Below, in pieces: positions 10,776 through 22,984 of a stretch of 64,000 nucleotides of DNA; the first letter of the stretch is position 1, and every line of letters begins with the position of its first letter. The position numbers and the translations under genes are program-made. The stretch is from Megachile rotundata (taxonomy: Eukaryota; Arthropoda; Insecta; Hymenoptera; Megachilidae): positions 11,284,001 to 11,348,000 of the forward strand of contig NC_134993.1 in the NCBI RefSeq assembly GCF_050947335.1, read 5' to 3'. A model generated the notes under the pieces. It did no database searches, was not told where the DNA came from, and worked only from the letters and a program-made list of their open reading frames with translations.

Positions 10776-11905
10776 AAATAGTATAGGTTATGTTAGGTTC
10801 TGAAATATACAAGATTGAATAAAATTTGAACTATGTAAATTAGATTAGGTTCTGAAATGTTCAAGCTTGAATTGAATTTCAACTGTGTAAGTTAGGTTAG
10901 GTACTGAAATATGTATTCAAGTTGGGTTAGGTTTTGATAAATGCAAGTTTGAACTATGTAAGTTAGGTTAATTTCTAAATTATGGAAGCTTGAATAAAAT
11001 TTCAATTGTGTAAGTTATGTTAGGTACTGAAATATGTATCAAAGTTAGGTTAGGTTTTGACAAATGCAAGTTTGAATGAAATTTGAACTATGTAAGTTAG
11101 GTTAGGTTCTATAATATGCAAGCTTGAATAAAATTTCAACTGTGTAGGTTGGGTTAGGTACTGAGATATGTGTCAAGGTTGGGTTAAGTTTTTACAAATG
11201 CAAGTTTGAATGAAATTTGATCGATGTAAGTTAGGTTAGATTCTAAAATATGCAAGCTTGAATAAAATTTCAACTGTGTAAGTTGGGTTAGGTACTGAAA
11301 TATGTATCAAAGTTGGGTTAGGTTTTGACAAATGCAAGTTTGAATGAAATTTGAACTATGTAAGTTAGGTTAGGTTCTAAAATATTCAAGTTTGAATAAA
11401 ATTTCAACTGTGTAAGTTATGTTCGATACTGAAATAAGTATCAAAGTTGGGTTAGGTTTTGACAAATGCAAGTTTGAATACAATTTGAACTATGTAAGTT
11501 AGGTTAGATTCTAAAATATGCAAGCTTGGTTAAAATTTCTATTGTGTAAGTTGAGTTAGGTAGTGAAATATGTATCCAAGTTGGGTTAGGTTTTGACAAG
11601 TGCAAGTTTGAATGAAATTTGAGCTATGTAAGTTAGGTTACGTATCACAGTATGTATCTAACTTTAGTGAAATTTCAAAAGACGTAAGTTTGGTTAGATT
11701 TTAAAGCACATAAATTTTTTATGACATTGATATATGCATTTAACTATAATTACATTTAAAAGTATATAAGTTAGGTTAGGTTTTGAAGAGCATATGTCTG
11801 TTTAAGTTTCCTAAATATGCATCACACTATAATTATATTTCAAACCACTTAAGTTTCATTTGGTTTAAAAGCATGTAAGTTAGGTTAGATTTTAAGGTAC
11901 GTAAG
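10776..11905. repeat. 134 bp higher-order array containing TTAGGTTAGG
   Basis: Two related half-units of about 67 bp alternate: GTAAGTTAGGTTAGGTTCT plus AATATGCAAGCTTGAATA, and AAGTTGGGTTAGGTTTTGAC plus AATGCAAGTTTGAA. Recurrence of ATGCAAGTTTG near 10941, 11063, 11198, 11332, 11466 and 11600 gives a period of about 134 bp. The array decays after 11640. The TTAGG pairs match the arthropod telomere word but are embedded in longer units, so this is not a telomere. Confidence 0.93.
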
Positions 11906-12360
11906 TTAAGTTAGTTTTTAGAGTACATAAGGTAGGTTAGTTTTTAAAGAACATAAGGTAGGTTAGTTTTTAAAGTACATAAGTTAGGTTAGTTTTTAAA
12001 GTACATAAGTTAAGTTAGTTTTTAAAGTACATAAGTTAGGTTAGTTTTTAAAAAACATAAGTTAGGTTAGGTTTAAAGGAACATAAGTTAAGTTAGTTTT
12101 TAAAGTACATAAGTTAGGTTAGTTTTTAAAGTACATAAGTTAAGTTAGTTTTTAAAGTACATAAGTTAGGTTAGTTTTTAAAAAACATAAGTTAGGTTAG
12201 GTTTAAAAGAACATAAGTTAAGTTAGTTTTTAAAGTACATAAGTTAGGTTAGTTTTTAAAGAACACAAGTTATGTTAGTTTTTAAAGAACATAAGTTACG
12301 TTAGGTTTAAAAGAACATAAGTTAAGTTAGTTTTTAAAGTACGTAAGTTAGGTTAGGTCT
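11906..12360. repeat. 26 bp minisatellite TAAGTTAGGTTAGTTTTTAA
   Basis: About 17 units of 26 bp (TAAGTTAGGTTAG, T-run, AAAGTACA), nearly identical over long stretches. The block around 12001-12100 is repeated at about 12130-12230. It looks like a recent expansion from the neighbouring 134 bp array, with which it shares AAGTTAGGTTAG. Confidence 0.95.
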
Positions 12361-12905
12361 CAACCAACCTCTTCCATTACACATCAATCTTACATAACCT
12401 CGATTACGTCTTAAACCACGTAACTTCCCTCACCCAACAAAAATGAAGAAACAATGCAATGTACATTCGAACCACCATAAAATTCTGGGACTCAAACAGA
12501 TAGACCGTTGAAATGTTAGATCGTGATTTAGTACCCGATCCATTTTAGCATAATCAAGGAAGCCTAGCTGATTTTGCGGGTTTAATGAAGAGCTACGGAC
12601 AGGTTGACGATCTTGCAATAATAGAAAGCCAGGGTTCTCCAGTTCGCTAAACTCGTTGCTACACCGTGTCATCGTGGTTGCTCTGGCGAAACTTTTACTT
12701 TTACTAAGGAGAAAGTGCACTGTCGCTGCACCTCTCCGTTTCGTTTAGAATGCGATGCCATACTTAATTTCTGTGCGCATACTAACTCATTTCGTGTTAA
12801 TCGTTACATTAATTAATTTGTTAATTGGCATGAATTAAATGGTACTCATTTAATTATTTCACAAGTAGGTTAACTCTTATAAGGTTTAGTAGTAGAATTT
12901 TGTCG
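12361..12905. other. Non-repetitive spacer
   Basis: Unique sequence. A minus-strand frame of 96 codons starts at 12720, but it does not resemble a known protein and ends in an array-adjacent region. No RNA gene was recognised. Confidence 0.45.
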
Positions 12906-13905
12906 TTCAGGGGAAAATTTGGATTGAAAAAAAATTTGGGAGATTTAGAAAATATGAAATTTTGGGAAATTTGGAAAATTTAGAAAACATGAAATTTTGG
13001 GAAATTTGGAAAATTTAGGAAATATGTAATTTTGGGAAATTTGGAAAATTTATAAAAATTAGAAAATTTAGAAAATGTTAAAATTTGGAGGGTTTGGAAA
13101 TTTATAAAATTTACAAGATTTACAAGATTTACAAGATTTACAAGATTTACAATATTTACAAGATTTACAAGATTTACAAAATTTACAAAATTTATAAAAT
13201 TTACAAAATATACAAGACTTCAAATTTACAAAATTTTCTAAATTTACAAATTTAAAAAAAATACACAAAATTACTTTAATTCACAAATTTTACAAAATAT
13301 ACAAAATTACCTAAATTTACAAAATTTCAAAAAATACAAAAAATTACCTAAATTTACAAAATTTCAAAAAATACAAAAAATTTGAAATTTACAAAATTAC
13401 CTAAATTTACCAAAATTTACAAAATATATAAAATTTGCAAAATATACAAGACTTCAAATTTACAAAATTTTCTAAATTTACAAATTTAAAAAAATACACA
13501 AAATTGCCTTAATTCACAAATTTTCAAAAATATACAAAATTACCTAATTTACCAAAATTTCAAAAAATACAAAAATTTCCCAATTAACAAAATTACCAAA
13601 ATTCACAAAATTTCAAGAAATACAAAAATTTCCCAATTAACAAAATTCCCAAAATTTCAAAAAACACAAAAAATACACAAATTTGCCAACTTACAAAATT
13701 CCCAAAATTTCAAAAAATACAAAAATTTCCCAATTAACAAAATTCCCAAAATTTCAAAAAATACAAAAATTTCCCAACTTTCAAAATTCACAAAATTCAC
13801 AAAATTTCTCCAATTCACAAAATTACCTAATTTGACAAAATTTCAAATTCACAAAATTACCTAAATTTAACGTAAAAACATAAAAAAATGTTAAATTGCA
13901 AAAAT
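12906..13905. repeat. A/T-rich short-unit arrays (AAATTTGGAAAATTT and ACAAAATTTAC)
   Basis: The left part to about 13085 has G-marked units (GGGAAATTTGGAAAATTTAG). After 13100 units become TTTACAAGA (9 bp) and then mixed CAAAATTTACAAAATT, with longer repeated blocks around 13210-13275 and 13440-13505. This is low-complexity DNA without coding value. Confidence 0.9.
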
Positions 13906-14390
13906 TTCAAATAAAAGAGCAGACAAATAAATTTCGTCACAAAGTGCCAACAGGAAATCGCACAGCCCGATATCGAAACGGTTTATCTCGATGTCAGGAA
14001 TTGTCCAGCGAGTTAACGGGCATTGTACTTTTCCCATTTAATGGGTGACACACTTTCTGCAGGCAGGATCGCGAGAAAACGTGCAATTCCGTGCTGGTTC
14101 GTTTCGTTTCCTGGTTGGAGCAACGATCTGGCCGGTCGTTAGCCGCGGCACGTTGCATCGTGTGCATGCTGTTGCATATTGCATCGTCCGATTGTCTGGC
14201 AAAGCAATCACGCTGAAACATAGGAAAGCCGCGAATCAACCAGTCATCTCGTAACAGGAATTTTTACGGGCAAAGGGGACTCGAAAGGTTTCGCCAAAGC
14301 ATCGTTATAATTAACCCATGAAATGTGCATTCAAACTATTGTATAATACTCCTCTCGCTTTATTGCATTTTTCGCAGTTGCTTTCATGTG
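13906..14390. other. Island, no gene recognised
   Basis: More GC-rich unique DNA at 13960-14290. Short frames are open on both strands (69 and 81 codons) over the same bases, and neither is recognisable. Confidence 0.45.
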
Positions 14391-14545
14391 ATGATCAATT
14401 TTTATATATTTTATAAAATATAAATTTTTATGTATTTTATAAAATAAATAAATATATATATTTTCATATATTTTATAAAATATAAATTTATATGTATTTT
14501 ATAAAATAAATAAATATATAAATTTTCATATATTTTATAAGATGT
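14391..14545. repeat. AT-rich repeat TATTTTATAAAATA
   Basis: Four units of about 30-37 bp containing the palindrome TATTTTATAAAATA. Confidence 0.8.
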
Positions 14546-15334
14546 ATAAAAATATATTAATAACCACGCAAAGTTTGAACAAAATCTGTGTATCAGTGTA
14601 TTTCATAAGTGTACCAAGTTTGAAAGAAATCGGAGAGCCCAAGGTCGTGACCACCCTCGAACATAAATCGAAAGAAGATTTAGATTCAGACGTGTTTGCA
14701 ACGGTTTGATTTCACTCGGAGGGTTACAATAAAACAAACTCGTAACGAGTTCGAACGGAGAAAGTTAGCCTCATCTTCCTGGATCGAGCACGATTCTGGT
14801 GTCGTTGATCCAACGGCGAAGAAAAGTAAGAGTACTGAAGAAAGTGTGCGAACGAGGATGATATTCTGACCCAGTGGCATCTGCGAGCTTTTACGAAAGC
14901 AAGGTGTCGCAATGTGGAGGCTTCCTTTTATTCGATGGAAGTCGATCGAGACGCGAATGACCCGGAGAAGTTGGAGAGAGTGAAACTATCTTGGATCTTG
15001 CTCTTCCTGGATTTCGTTGTGAAATACTGACTGCAACTTTTGTGGACTTTCGATGTTTTCTTGTTTTCTTTCTTAGGTTGTTGTACTTTCCTATTTTTTT
15101 GTTATTTGCTTTTGTGGCGGTGTTTTGCTGTTTTGTGAGATTTGTTGTTTTATTATTTTTGAGAATGTGTAGAATGCGGGAGAATATGGAATTTTAAACT
15201 TACTTGAGGTTCAATATATTTCTTAAGAAACAGATGTGAGACTCATAGGGTTGCATTATTAAATGCGCTTGATTAATAATTATTAATAATATTATTTAGT
15301 TCAGTTAATATCAGAGTGATATACAAAAAATGTA
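14546..15334. other. Non-repetitive spacer
   Basis: Unique sequence, more balanced at 14600-15000. Small frames on both strands (60-68 codons) are not recognisable. Confidence 0.45.
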
Positions 15335-16756
15335 TCAAAAGTAGTCTAACTGGCATAATCCATGAAACTGACTCTACCTAACCTAGTTTCTATACATGAT
15401 CACTCATCAAAATGGCGGCTATAACGTACTCAAAAATCGAATAAACCTAGAATGCACCATAAGTAGTCTAAATAGTAGATAATTTATTAAACTGATGGAT
15501 CTAACCTAGTATCTACTCATGACTGCTCATCAAAATGGCGGCCATGACCTACTCAAAAAACAAATCAAACAAAGAAACCAAATCATCTAAAATACACTAT
15601 AAGTAGTCTAAAAAGTAGATAATTCTTGAAATTAACGAAATGAAAAGTAGACAAGTACATAATCCTTGATATTACAGTAAGAATACAATAATAACACAGT
15701 AATAATATCGTAATAATATAGTAATACAGAGTAATATTATAGTAATATACAGCTTCTCATCTAAAATACAGAAGTGGTCTAAATACATAACCTATCAAAC
15801 TGAACCTACCTAATCAACCTTACCTATCTAACCTAACTTCAAACCTCATCAAAATGGCGGCCATGACCTACTCAAAAATGAAATCCACGAGAGAAATCAG
15901 ATCATCTAAAATAAACCATAAGTAGTCTAAACACTAGATAATCCTTGAAATTAACGAAATGAAAAGTAGACAAATACATAATCCTTGATATTACAGTAAG
16001 AATACAGTAATAACACAGTAATAATACAGTAATAATATAGTAATAATACAGTAATAATATAATAATATACAGTAATATTATAGTAATATACAGCTGATCA
16101 TCTAAAATACAGAAGTAGTCTAAATACACAACCTATGAAACTGAAACTACCTAACCTAGCTTCTACTCATGGCTCATCAAAATGGCGGTCATAACCCATT
16201 CAAAAATCAAATAAACCTAAATACACAAGTAGTCTAAATACTAGATAATCCATGGAACTAACGAATCTACCTAACCTAGTTTCTACTCATCCACAAGTAG
16301 TCTAAATACTACACAACCCATGAAACTGAATCTAACCTAGTTTCATGGCTCACCAAAATGGCGGCCATAACCTCTTCGAAAATCAGATGAAAGAAACGAA
16401 ATATCCAAATTCAACGAAACGAGAAAACTATTGTCACCTGTTCGTATTCGGCCGAACAGTGGCATAGATTTGCAGGTAAAAAAGAAATCGGCTGGATATA
16501 ACGCGACGGGGAGACTCGGGACCGAAGCTAACTAAATTGGAAGCTAACATAAAATCTGTTTGCAGCTCGCATCGAGCGCGGACCCCGCTAAACGTGAGTA
16601 ATAAATAATTACTAATGATTGAAATAACAGAGAAAAATCTTTCGTTAAAATTATTTCGTACTTGAATTTCGCTTCCCATACGTTTCGAACTTACTCCTCG
16701 ACAATTTCCTAGCTTTCATTTAAGTTTCGGTGGACGAATTTTTGAATATTAAAAAT
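15335..16756 (+). mobile_element. Dispersed repeat element, copy A
   Basis: First of three copies of an unnamed repeat (others at 39556-41223 and, inverted, 50217-51835). It consists of modules marked by AAGTAGTCTAAATA, CCTACCTAACCTAG and CATCAAAATGGCGGCCAT, each about 120-320 bp, followed by a unique core of about 400 bp. The core runs from about 16343, is almost identical in the three copies and ends at CGAATTTTTGAATATTAAAAAT. ATGGCGG words lie near 15410, 15534, 15853, 16177 and 16356. Copy A duplicates a module of about 320 bp internally. I see no terminal inverted repeats, transposase or reverse transcriptase, so it could be a non-autonomous element or a segmental duplication. Confidence 0.75.
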
Positions 16757-18291
16757 ATGTTACATAGGCAGAAATGTTTATATATCACAAAAATGTTTGG
16801 TACTGATTTAAACAGTCAAATTATCGAGCAAACACCATGTTGCAATAAATGCCAATTTTAGGTGGGACGACGAGCACACGAGTCTGTTTATCTGATAAGT
16901 ATTTTCATTTTCGAACGCAAACGGAAAAAGAACGACGTAGGCTTTCAGGTGGAGGGACAAGGGGCGCACGAGCGTTGATAACAAGCCGATGACCTTGGCG
17001 TGCGTAGAATTGATAAGAATTGTAACTCTCGTATCACGGCCTCGCGCATATTTACCGCTCCCGGGACCTTGGAGCGATTAACTGGCAATAATTATTTTTT
17101 TCAAATTGCCGACATTTATTTCGAATTTTTTCATTCAAATGAGCGATGGGTGATTTGTACTCTAGAAGTTGTGGAATTTATCTTTAAGACTCAATGCATC
17201 TTTATTTCTTCTCTCAATATATTTTTTACTTCTTTGATAGTGAAGTCTCATTTTATTTGTTCATTTTTAATTTTATAATGTAATTTATCTGAATAGGTAT
17301 TAAAATTTTGAAATGAAATAATGAAAACTGCCAATAGCATCGTAAGTAATAAGAATGATTAAAACTTCACAAAAAGAAGCAAGAACGGAAGAAAATTTCA
17401 TAAGAATCCGAACCGATTTCACGAGCCACAAAATGGAGTTGCGCAACGACTTGGTCGAATTTCAAATAGAATATTTCTTCCTCGAAATCGATCGAATTTC
17501 GATGGTATATCTTCATTATATTGTTTCACCCTCGTGCAGGTAATACTTTTCTTCTAATTAGGAAACGTGTATGTAATCCTTTTGCTTCAACTTCATACGT
17601 AAGTACCACTTTGCGATACTTTTACGTCATTAAATTCTGCTATACTTTCTACATGTCGAAATCGGCCATTTTATACGTAACACGGAAAGAAATTTACGTT
17701 CGTAAATCAAAATTAATGAAAACTGTAATTTTGAGGGAAAGTGATTCCAGTAGAAGTTGACCTAACCCAACCTAATCTACTAACCCAACCTATACATACA
17801 TCTATGCATTTACATTATAATATAACCTATATCCAACATTTCTCTATAACCTATATCCCTGTATCTCTATCTCTTATATGGTCACACACGACGGTCATAT
17901 ATCCGGATATCACTGCTCGTTAGATAAGCGAAGAGACATCGTTCACGTGGTCCACGTGGTGTCGACGCTTTCACAACATGGCGACAAAAGCGGTCGTTCA
18001 CCCTGGCTGGCTCGTTCGCAGGTTGTGTAACACGAACGAAACAATATGTAGGTCGCGTCTAGTTGTCCCGGTTTCGTCGGTTCGCCTCACGAGACTGATT
18101 ACGTCAAGCGACGCTGGCTAATGCCCTGGGGAGAAATCTAGGGATATATGTATGTACGACTCTGTTGTTTTACTAACTTTATTCCAGGTGATTTAGTTTT
18201 GGAGGTAGGATGATATGGGTGCTGATGATGTACATATGTGTAGTGAGATCTGGTGATTTATTTAGGGTTTATTTGTTGCTGTGGTGAACAT
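16757..18291. other. Non-repetitive spacer with small islands
   Basis: Unique DNA. Balanced patches lie at 16870-17070 and 17880-18130, the latter with ACATGGCGACAAAAG near 17976. A short cluster of CCTAACCCAACCTAA words occurs at 17758-17795. No gene was recognised; frames of 60-92 codons do not resemble known proteins. Confidence 0.45.
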
Positions 18292-19372
18292 TGTGTATGA
18301 ACGTATGAAAATTTTATGTAGGGACATATTTGATATGTGAACATATGAAGGTTTGATGTACGAACATATTTGATATGTGAATATATGAAGGTTTGATGTA
18401 TGAAAATATTTGATATGTGAACATATGAAGGTGTGATGTATAAACATATGTGATATGTGAACACATGAAGGTTTGATGTATGAAAATATTTGATATGTGA
18501 ACATATGAAGGTTTGATGTACGAACATATGTGATGTGTGAACATATGAAGGTTTGATGTATAAACATATGTGATATGTGAACATATGAAGGTTTGATGTA
18601 TGAACATATGTGGTACGTGCACATATGAAGGTTTGATGTATGAACATATGTGATACGTGAACATATGAAGGTTTGATGTGTGAACATATTTGATATGTGA
18701 ACATATGAAGGTTTGATGTATGAAAATATTTGATATATGAACATATGAAGGTTTGATGTACGAACATATGTGATGTGTGAACATATGAAGGTTTGATGTA
18801 TAAACATATGTGATATGTGAACATATGAAGGTTTGATGTATAAACATATGTGATATGTGAACATATGAAGGTTTGATGTGTGAGCATATGTGATATGTGA
18901 ACATATGAAGGTTTGATGTATAAACATATGTAATGTGTGAACACATGAAGGTTTGATGTACGAACATATGTGATGTGTGAACATATGAAGGTTTGATGTA
19001 TAAACATATGTGATATGTGAACATATGAAGGTTTGATGTATGAACATATGTGGTACGTGCACATATGAAGGTTTGATGTATGAACATATGTGATGTGTGA
19101 ACATATGAAGGTTTGATGTATGAAAATATTTAATATATGAACATATGAAGGTTTGATGTATGAACATATGTGATATGTTAACATATGAAGGTTTGATGTA
19201 TGAACACATGTGATACGTGAACATATGAAGGTTTGATGTATGAACACATGTGGTACGTGAACATATGAACGTTTGATGTGTGAAAATATTTGATATGTGA
19301 ACATATGAAGGTTTGATGTATGAGCGTATTTGATATATGAAGATATAAATATATGAATACATAAAAATATAA
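18292..19372 (-). repeat. 40 bp satellite, no stops in any minus frame
   Basis: About 27 units of 40 bp (two 20 bp parts, ACATATGAAGGTTTGATGTA and TGAACATATGTGATATGTGA) keep perfect register for over 1 kb without a visible indel. The unit has no stop codon in the three minus-strand frames. Since 40 is not a multiple of three, each frame cycles through all phases and gives overlapping open frames of 372, 366 and 257 codons with a 40-residue period. No start context, domain or splice context supports real protein. Confidence 0.96.
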
Positions 19373-20254
19373 ACATATGAACATGTGAACGTATGAAGTT
19401 TCTATAAATACAAATATGTAAAATCTTTCAAATTTGCAACTGCGAATCTATAAATTTAAAACTTGATAAACTAATAATCTTCTAATTTTGCAAACTTGTT
19501 AGCTTCTCAAACGAACACTGAATCAAATAAATAACCAATAATAAATTTTTTAATAAAAACGTATAATTAGTAAAATTTGAAAAGTAGGCCAAAGCAGATG
19601 TAGAAAATAAGCATTCATCATCAACCTAATAAATAAAAACATGAATGGAAAAATAAGTAACATCGAAAGAAGTATCAATATCGAATGATGCGAATGTTCG
19701 ACAGAATCGCTCACTGTAAACCTGTTACATCGACGTGAACTTCCCGTGTGTAATTATTCTGGCATTGAGTAGCCACGATAATCGGTCCACGTGTCAAGGC
19801 CGTGAATTAATTACGCTTACACGACGCTGTTTTTAAGCTGCTCGCGTGTGTTATTTTTCTTGACGTATTCAGTAATGGAATTAGAAATAAAACGTGTCCA
19901 CGGGAGAGAGAACGATATGAGAAACAGAAGCGAGCGAGCCCGTAGGACGTGGAATTGATTTTAATTAGCTACATGGGCCTTGCTCCAATTAATGAGGTGA
20001 ACCACTTGACCCTTTGTTCTAAACCGACTATTATTTTCTGCTACATTTCCTTTGAAACGGTGGCCTGCTTTGACAGCTTAACGATCGCTCGCTTCTGATA
20101 TTCTGTCGATAATCGAACTTTGCGTATGCCTCGGTGTACACTTTGGGGTAATGTGCGCTAGGGAGACGTTTGCGGACTCAATTCTTCCATTTTCAAGGTT
20201 TTTGAGATTTTTAGTTTTTACTATTTTAATTTTGAAGTTTCCAAATTTACAAAT
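19373..20254. other. Non-repetitive spacer
   Basis: AT-rich to about 19690, then a balanced island to about 20170. No gene or RNA was recognised. Confidence 0.45.
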
Positions 20255-20900
20255 CCGTAGTTCACATATGACAGTTTGAGTGGTCATATGTGAATGGAAC
20301 ATTAGTTCACATATGGCAGTTTGAGTGGTTCACATGTGAATGGATCATCAGTTCACATATGGCAGTTTGAGTGGTTCACATGTGAATGGAACATCAGTTC
20401 ACATATGGCAGTTTGAGTGGTTCATATGTGAATGGATCATCAGTTCACATATGGCAGTTTGAGTGGTTCACATGTGAATGGAACATCAGTTCACATATGG
20501 CAGTTTGAGTGGTTCACATGTGAATGGATCATTAGTTCACATATGACAGTCTGGCTGGTTCACATGTGAATGGAACATCAGTTCACATATGACAGTCTGA
20601 CTGGTTCACATATGAATAGAACATCAGTTCACATATGGCAGTTTGAGTGGTTCATATGTGAATGGAACATCAATTCACATATGACAGTCTGACTGGTTCA
20701 CATATGAATGGAACATCAGTTCACATATGGCAGTTTGACTGGTTCACATGTGAATGGAACATCAGTTCACATATGACAGTCTGATTGGTTCACATGTGAA
20801 TGGATTATAAGCTCACATATGCCAATCTCATTGGTTCACATGTGAATGGAACATCAGTTCACATATGACAGTCTGAGTGGTTCACATATGAATAAAACAT
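20255..20900 (+). repeat. 46 bp minisatellite TTCACATATGGCAGTTTG (block 1)
   Basis: About 14 units of 46 bp: CAGTTCACATATGGCAGTTT, GAGTGGTTCACATGTGAATG, GATCAT. Every unit carries one half palindrome TTCACATATG and one full palindrome TTCACATGTGAA or TTCACATATGAA. Variants GATCAT and GAACAT alternate for several units, suggesting a 92 bp higher-order step. Confidence 0.96.
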
Positions 20901-21623
20901 AAAAAATCAAACCGTAAATACCTTAAATACTATAATATGCCTCTCAAAACTATTTTAAACAATACTAAAACAGCTTCAAAATATCTAAACCTTGATATGT
21001 GAATCATTTTCTCAAGCTTAAGTGAAGATTCCCTCATTTTCTCCGTATGGTGCCTTCCTCGATTCCTTAAAGAGAGATTCATCTTACTGAACCAAAAGAA
21101 AGTTCCCGAGCATCTGCGAGCAACGTGTCGAGGATTCGCTGTCAGCGAAGAAATCAGAACGGCATCGCGGAGGTGGATAAGTGCCGGCAAAAGTAATCTC
21201 TTCACTTTCACCGTGTAGACAGCGAGAGTGGACTATCTCCGACCAACGAGGACTCTTCCTCCGAGGATAATCACGATATCCACTCTCGTTTCGTGTAAAT
21301 GGTACAATCGTGCACGTCGGGTGACCGAGATTGGACCTGTTTTTTATGTACTCTTGCTATATTGCCTTTTCTGAGACGCGGTGCATATTGGTCGATAAAC
21401 AAGAATTTAATCATGTCGCTTCTCAAGGCATTTTTAAAATTTTGATAACACTTGTTTAACAAAATTATCTACTTTAAATTTTTGGAGAAAATTTTCTTTT
21501 TTTTTAAATTTCTTTAAAATGGAAGCATCTTTCATTTTTTTAAATAGGGAGCTTCTTTAAACTTGTTTGGAAATTTATTGTTCTTGAAACTTTTTTATAA
21601 AGGCATAATTCTTTGTTAAGAAT
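20901..21623. other. Spacer between the two 46 bp arrays
   Basis: Unique sequence with a balanced core at 21000-21330. A minus-strand frame of 93 codons is open, unrecognised. It is enclosed by two direct blocks of the same 46 bp family. Confidence 0.45.
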
Positions 21624-22065
21624 AGGTTCACATATGATAGTTTGAGTGGTTCATATGTGAATGGAATATCAGTTCACATATGACAGTTTGAGTAGTTCAT
21701 ATGTGAATGGAATATCAGTTCACATATGACAGTTTGAGTAGTTCATATGTGAATGGAATATCAGTTCACATATGACAGTCTGAGTAGTTCATATGTGAAT
21801 GAAATATCAGTTCACATATGACAGTTTGAGTAGTTCATATGTGAATGAAATATCAGTTCACATATGATAGTTTGAGTAGTTCATACGTGAATGGAATATC
21901 AGTTCACATATGACAGTTCTCATATATGACAATGGCTCAAATGTGAATCAAACATTAAATCACATATGATAATTTGATCAGTCCTAAGTGTGAATCTTAG
22001 ATGAATTCACATGTGATAATTTAATCGGTTTACATGTGAATTGAGCGTCCGTTCACATGTGTTCA
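21624..22065 (+). repeat. 46 bp minisatellite TTCACATATGACAGTTTG (block 2)
   Basis: Seven units in the same orientation and with the same 46 bp period as block 1, but homogenised to a different variant (GGAATATCAGTTCACATATG, AGTAGTTCATATGTGAA). The right end, from 21915, decays into irregular TTCACATGTG words. Confidence 0.94.
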
Positions 22066-22984
22066 ACCTTGCAGAAAAATACAACCAACTCCTCTTTCTC
22101 TCTGATCTTCCTTAATTATTCTTACACTTTAATGTTTATACAACACTTTCTGTTTCAAAATTCTTTTATTTTCTCAGTTTCCAATTTTCATTTTTCCCAA
22201 ATTTATTTATAAACCAAGGCAGTAAATAAACATCGCAAATATGAATACCAATATTTCCTCGAAAATTTCATCGACCCCGAAAGCTTTGTTCTCGTTTCCC
22301 CGAGGCAAAAGCGAAAAAAGTGGAGGGAAACGTTGCAAAAAGAAGGACAACGAATTCTAAAACTCGATATACGAGTGGAACCATTGTCTCGAAAGCTCGT
22401 TCGATAAAATTGTCAGAAACGAGTGTTTACAGTTAGCGGGAAGCCTCGTGACAATAAAGCCTATGTCAAATCACTCCGAAACGCATTCACGTGAAGCCGA
22501 AATTAGTTCGTTCGATATTTCTCTCGATTGCGCTGCGATTTCGTAGCTTTTTTCTCCTCGTGGAATTGTTTTCTTGGCGATGCTCTCCCGATGTCATAAA
22601 CCTCCCACGAGTGGCCCATAGATTAGGGGAAATTGCACTGCCACCGAACGGGACAATCAGATTTCAGGGTTTACAGTTCGGCAACGATCTTCTGCTTTTT
22701 GTTTCCATTTCGTCGATTCTTCGAATCTTCACTTTTTTAACTCTCGTCCAAACTTGTATATCACCGAAGTTGATTCGATTTTGCAGGAATTCTTTTATTC
22801 TTGAAATTTAGACATTTCTTAAATGGGCCTGTTGCGCTGTTTCGACGAGTTTGACGCACTTGGGGAAAAATCAGAAAAGTTCCATTCAGGATAAATCTAT
22901 TTTGTAGGATATTTAAAAGAATGTTGACAACGACACACGCGAGGAAAACTATTAAATATATTGTTATGCGGGTGTCATGTTCGT
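22066..22984. other. Non-repetitive spacer
   Basis: Unique DNA with a balanced island at 22250-22720. A plus frame of 106 codons starting at 22491 is not recognisable. No RNA gene was seen. Confidence 0.45.

Noticed and set aside
10776..12360. Chromosome end (telomere)
   Set aside because: TTAGG pairs are separated by other sequence in 134 and 26 bp units, and ordinary unique DNA lies on both sides.
16434..16679. 81-codon frame shared by the three element copies as a conserved protein
   Set aside because: The copies are nearly identical at DNA level throughout the core, so conservation of the frame is uninformative, and the only codon change seen alters the amino acid.
18258..19376. Open frame of 372 codons on the minus strand as a secreted repeat protein
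   Set aside because: All three minus frames are open over the same 40 bp satellite, the product is the repeat read in phase, and there is no start context, signal peptide beyond the repeat or splice support.
20255..22065. CRISPR-like array
   Set aside because: Unit of 46 bp is repetitive throughout, with no unique spacers and no cas genes, and the sequence context is eukaryotic.
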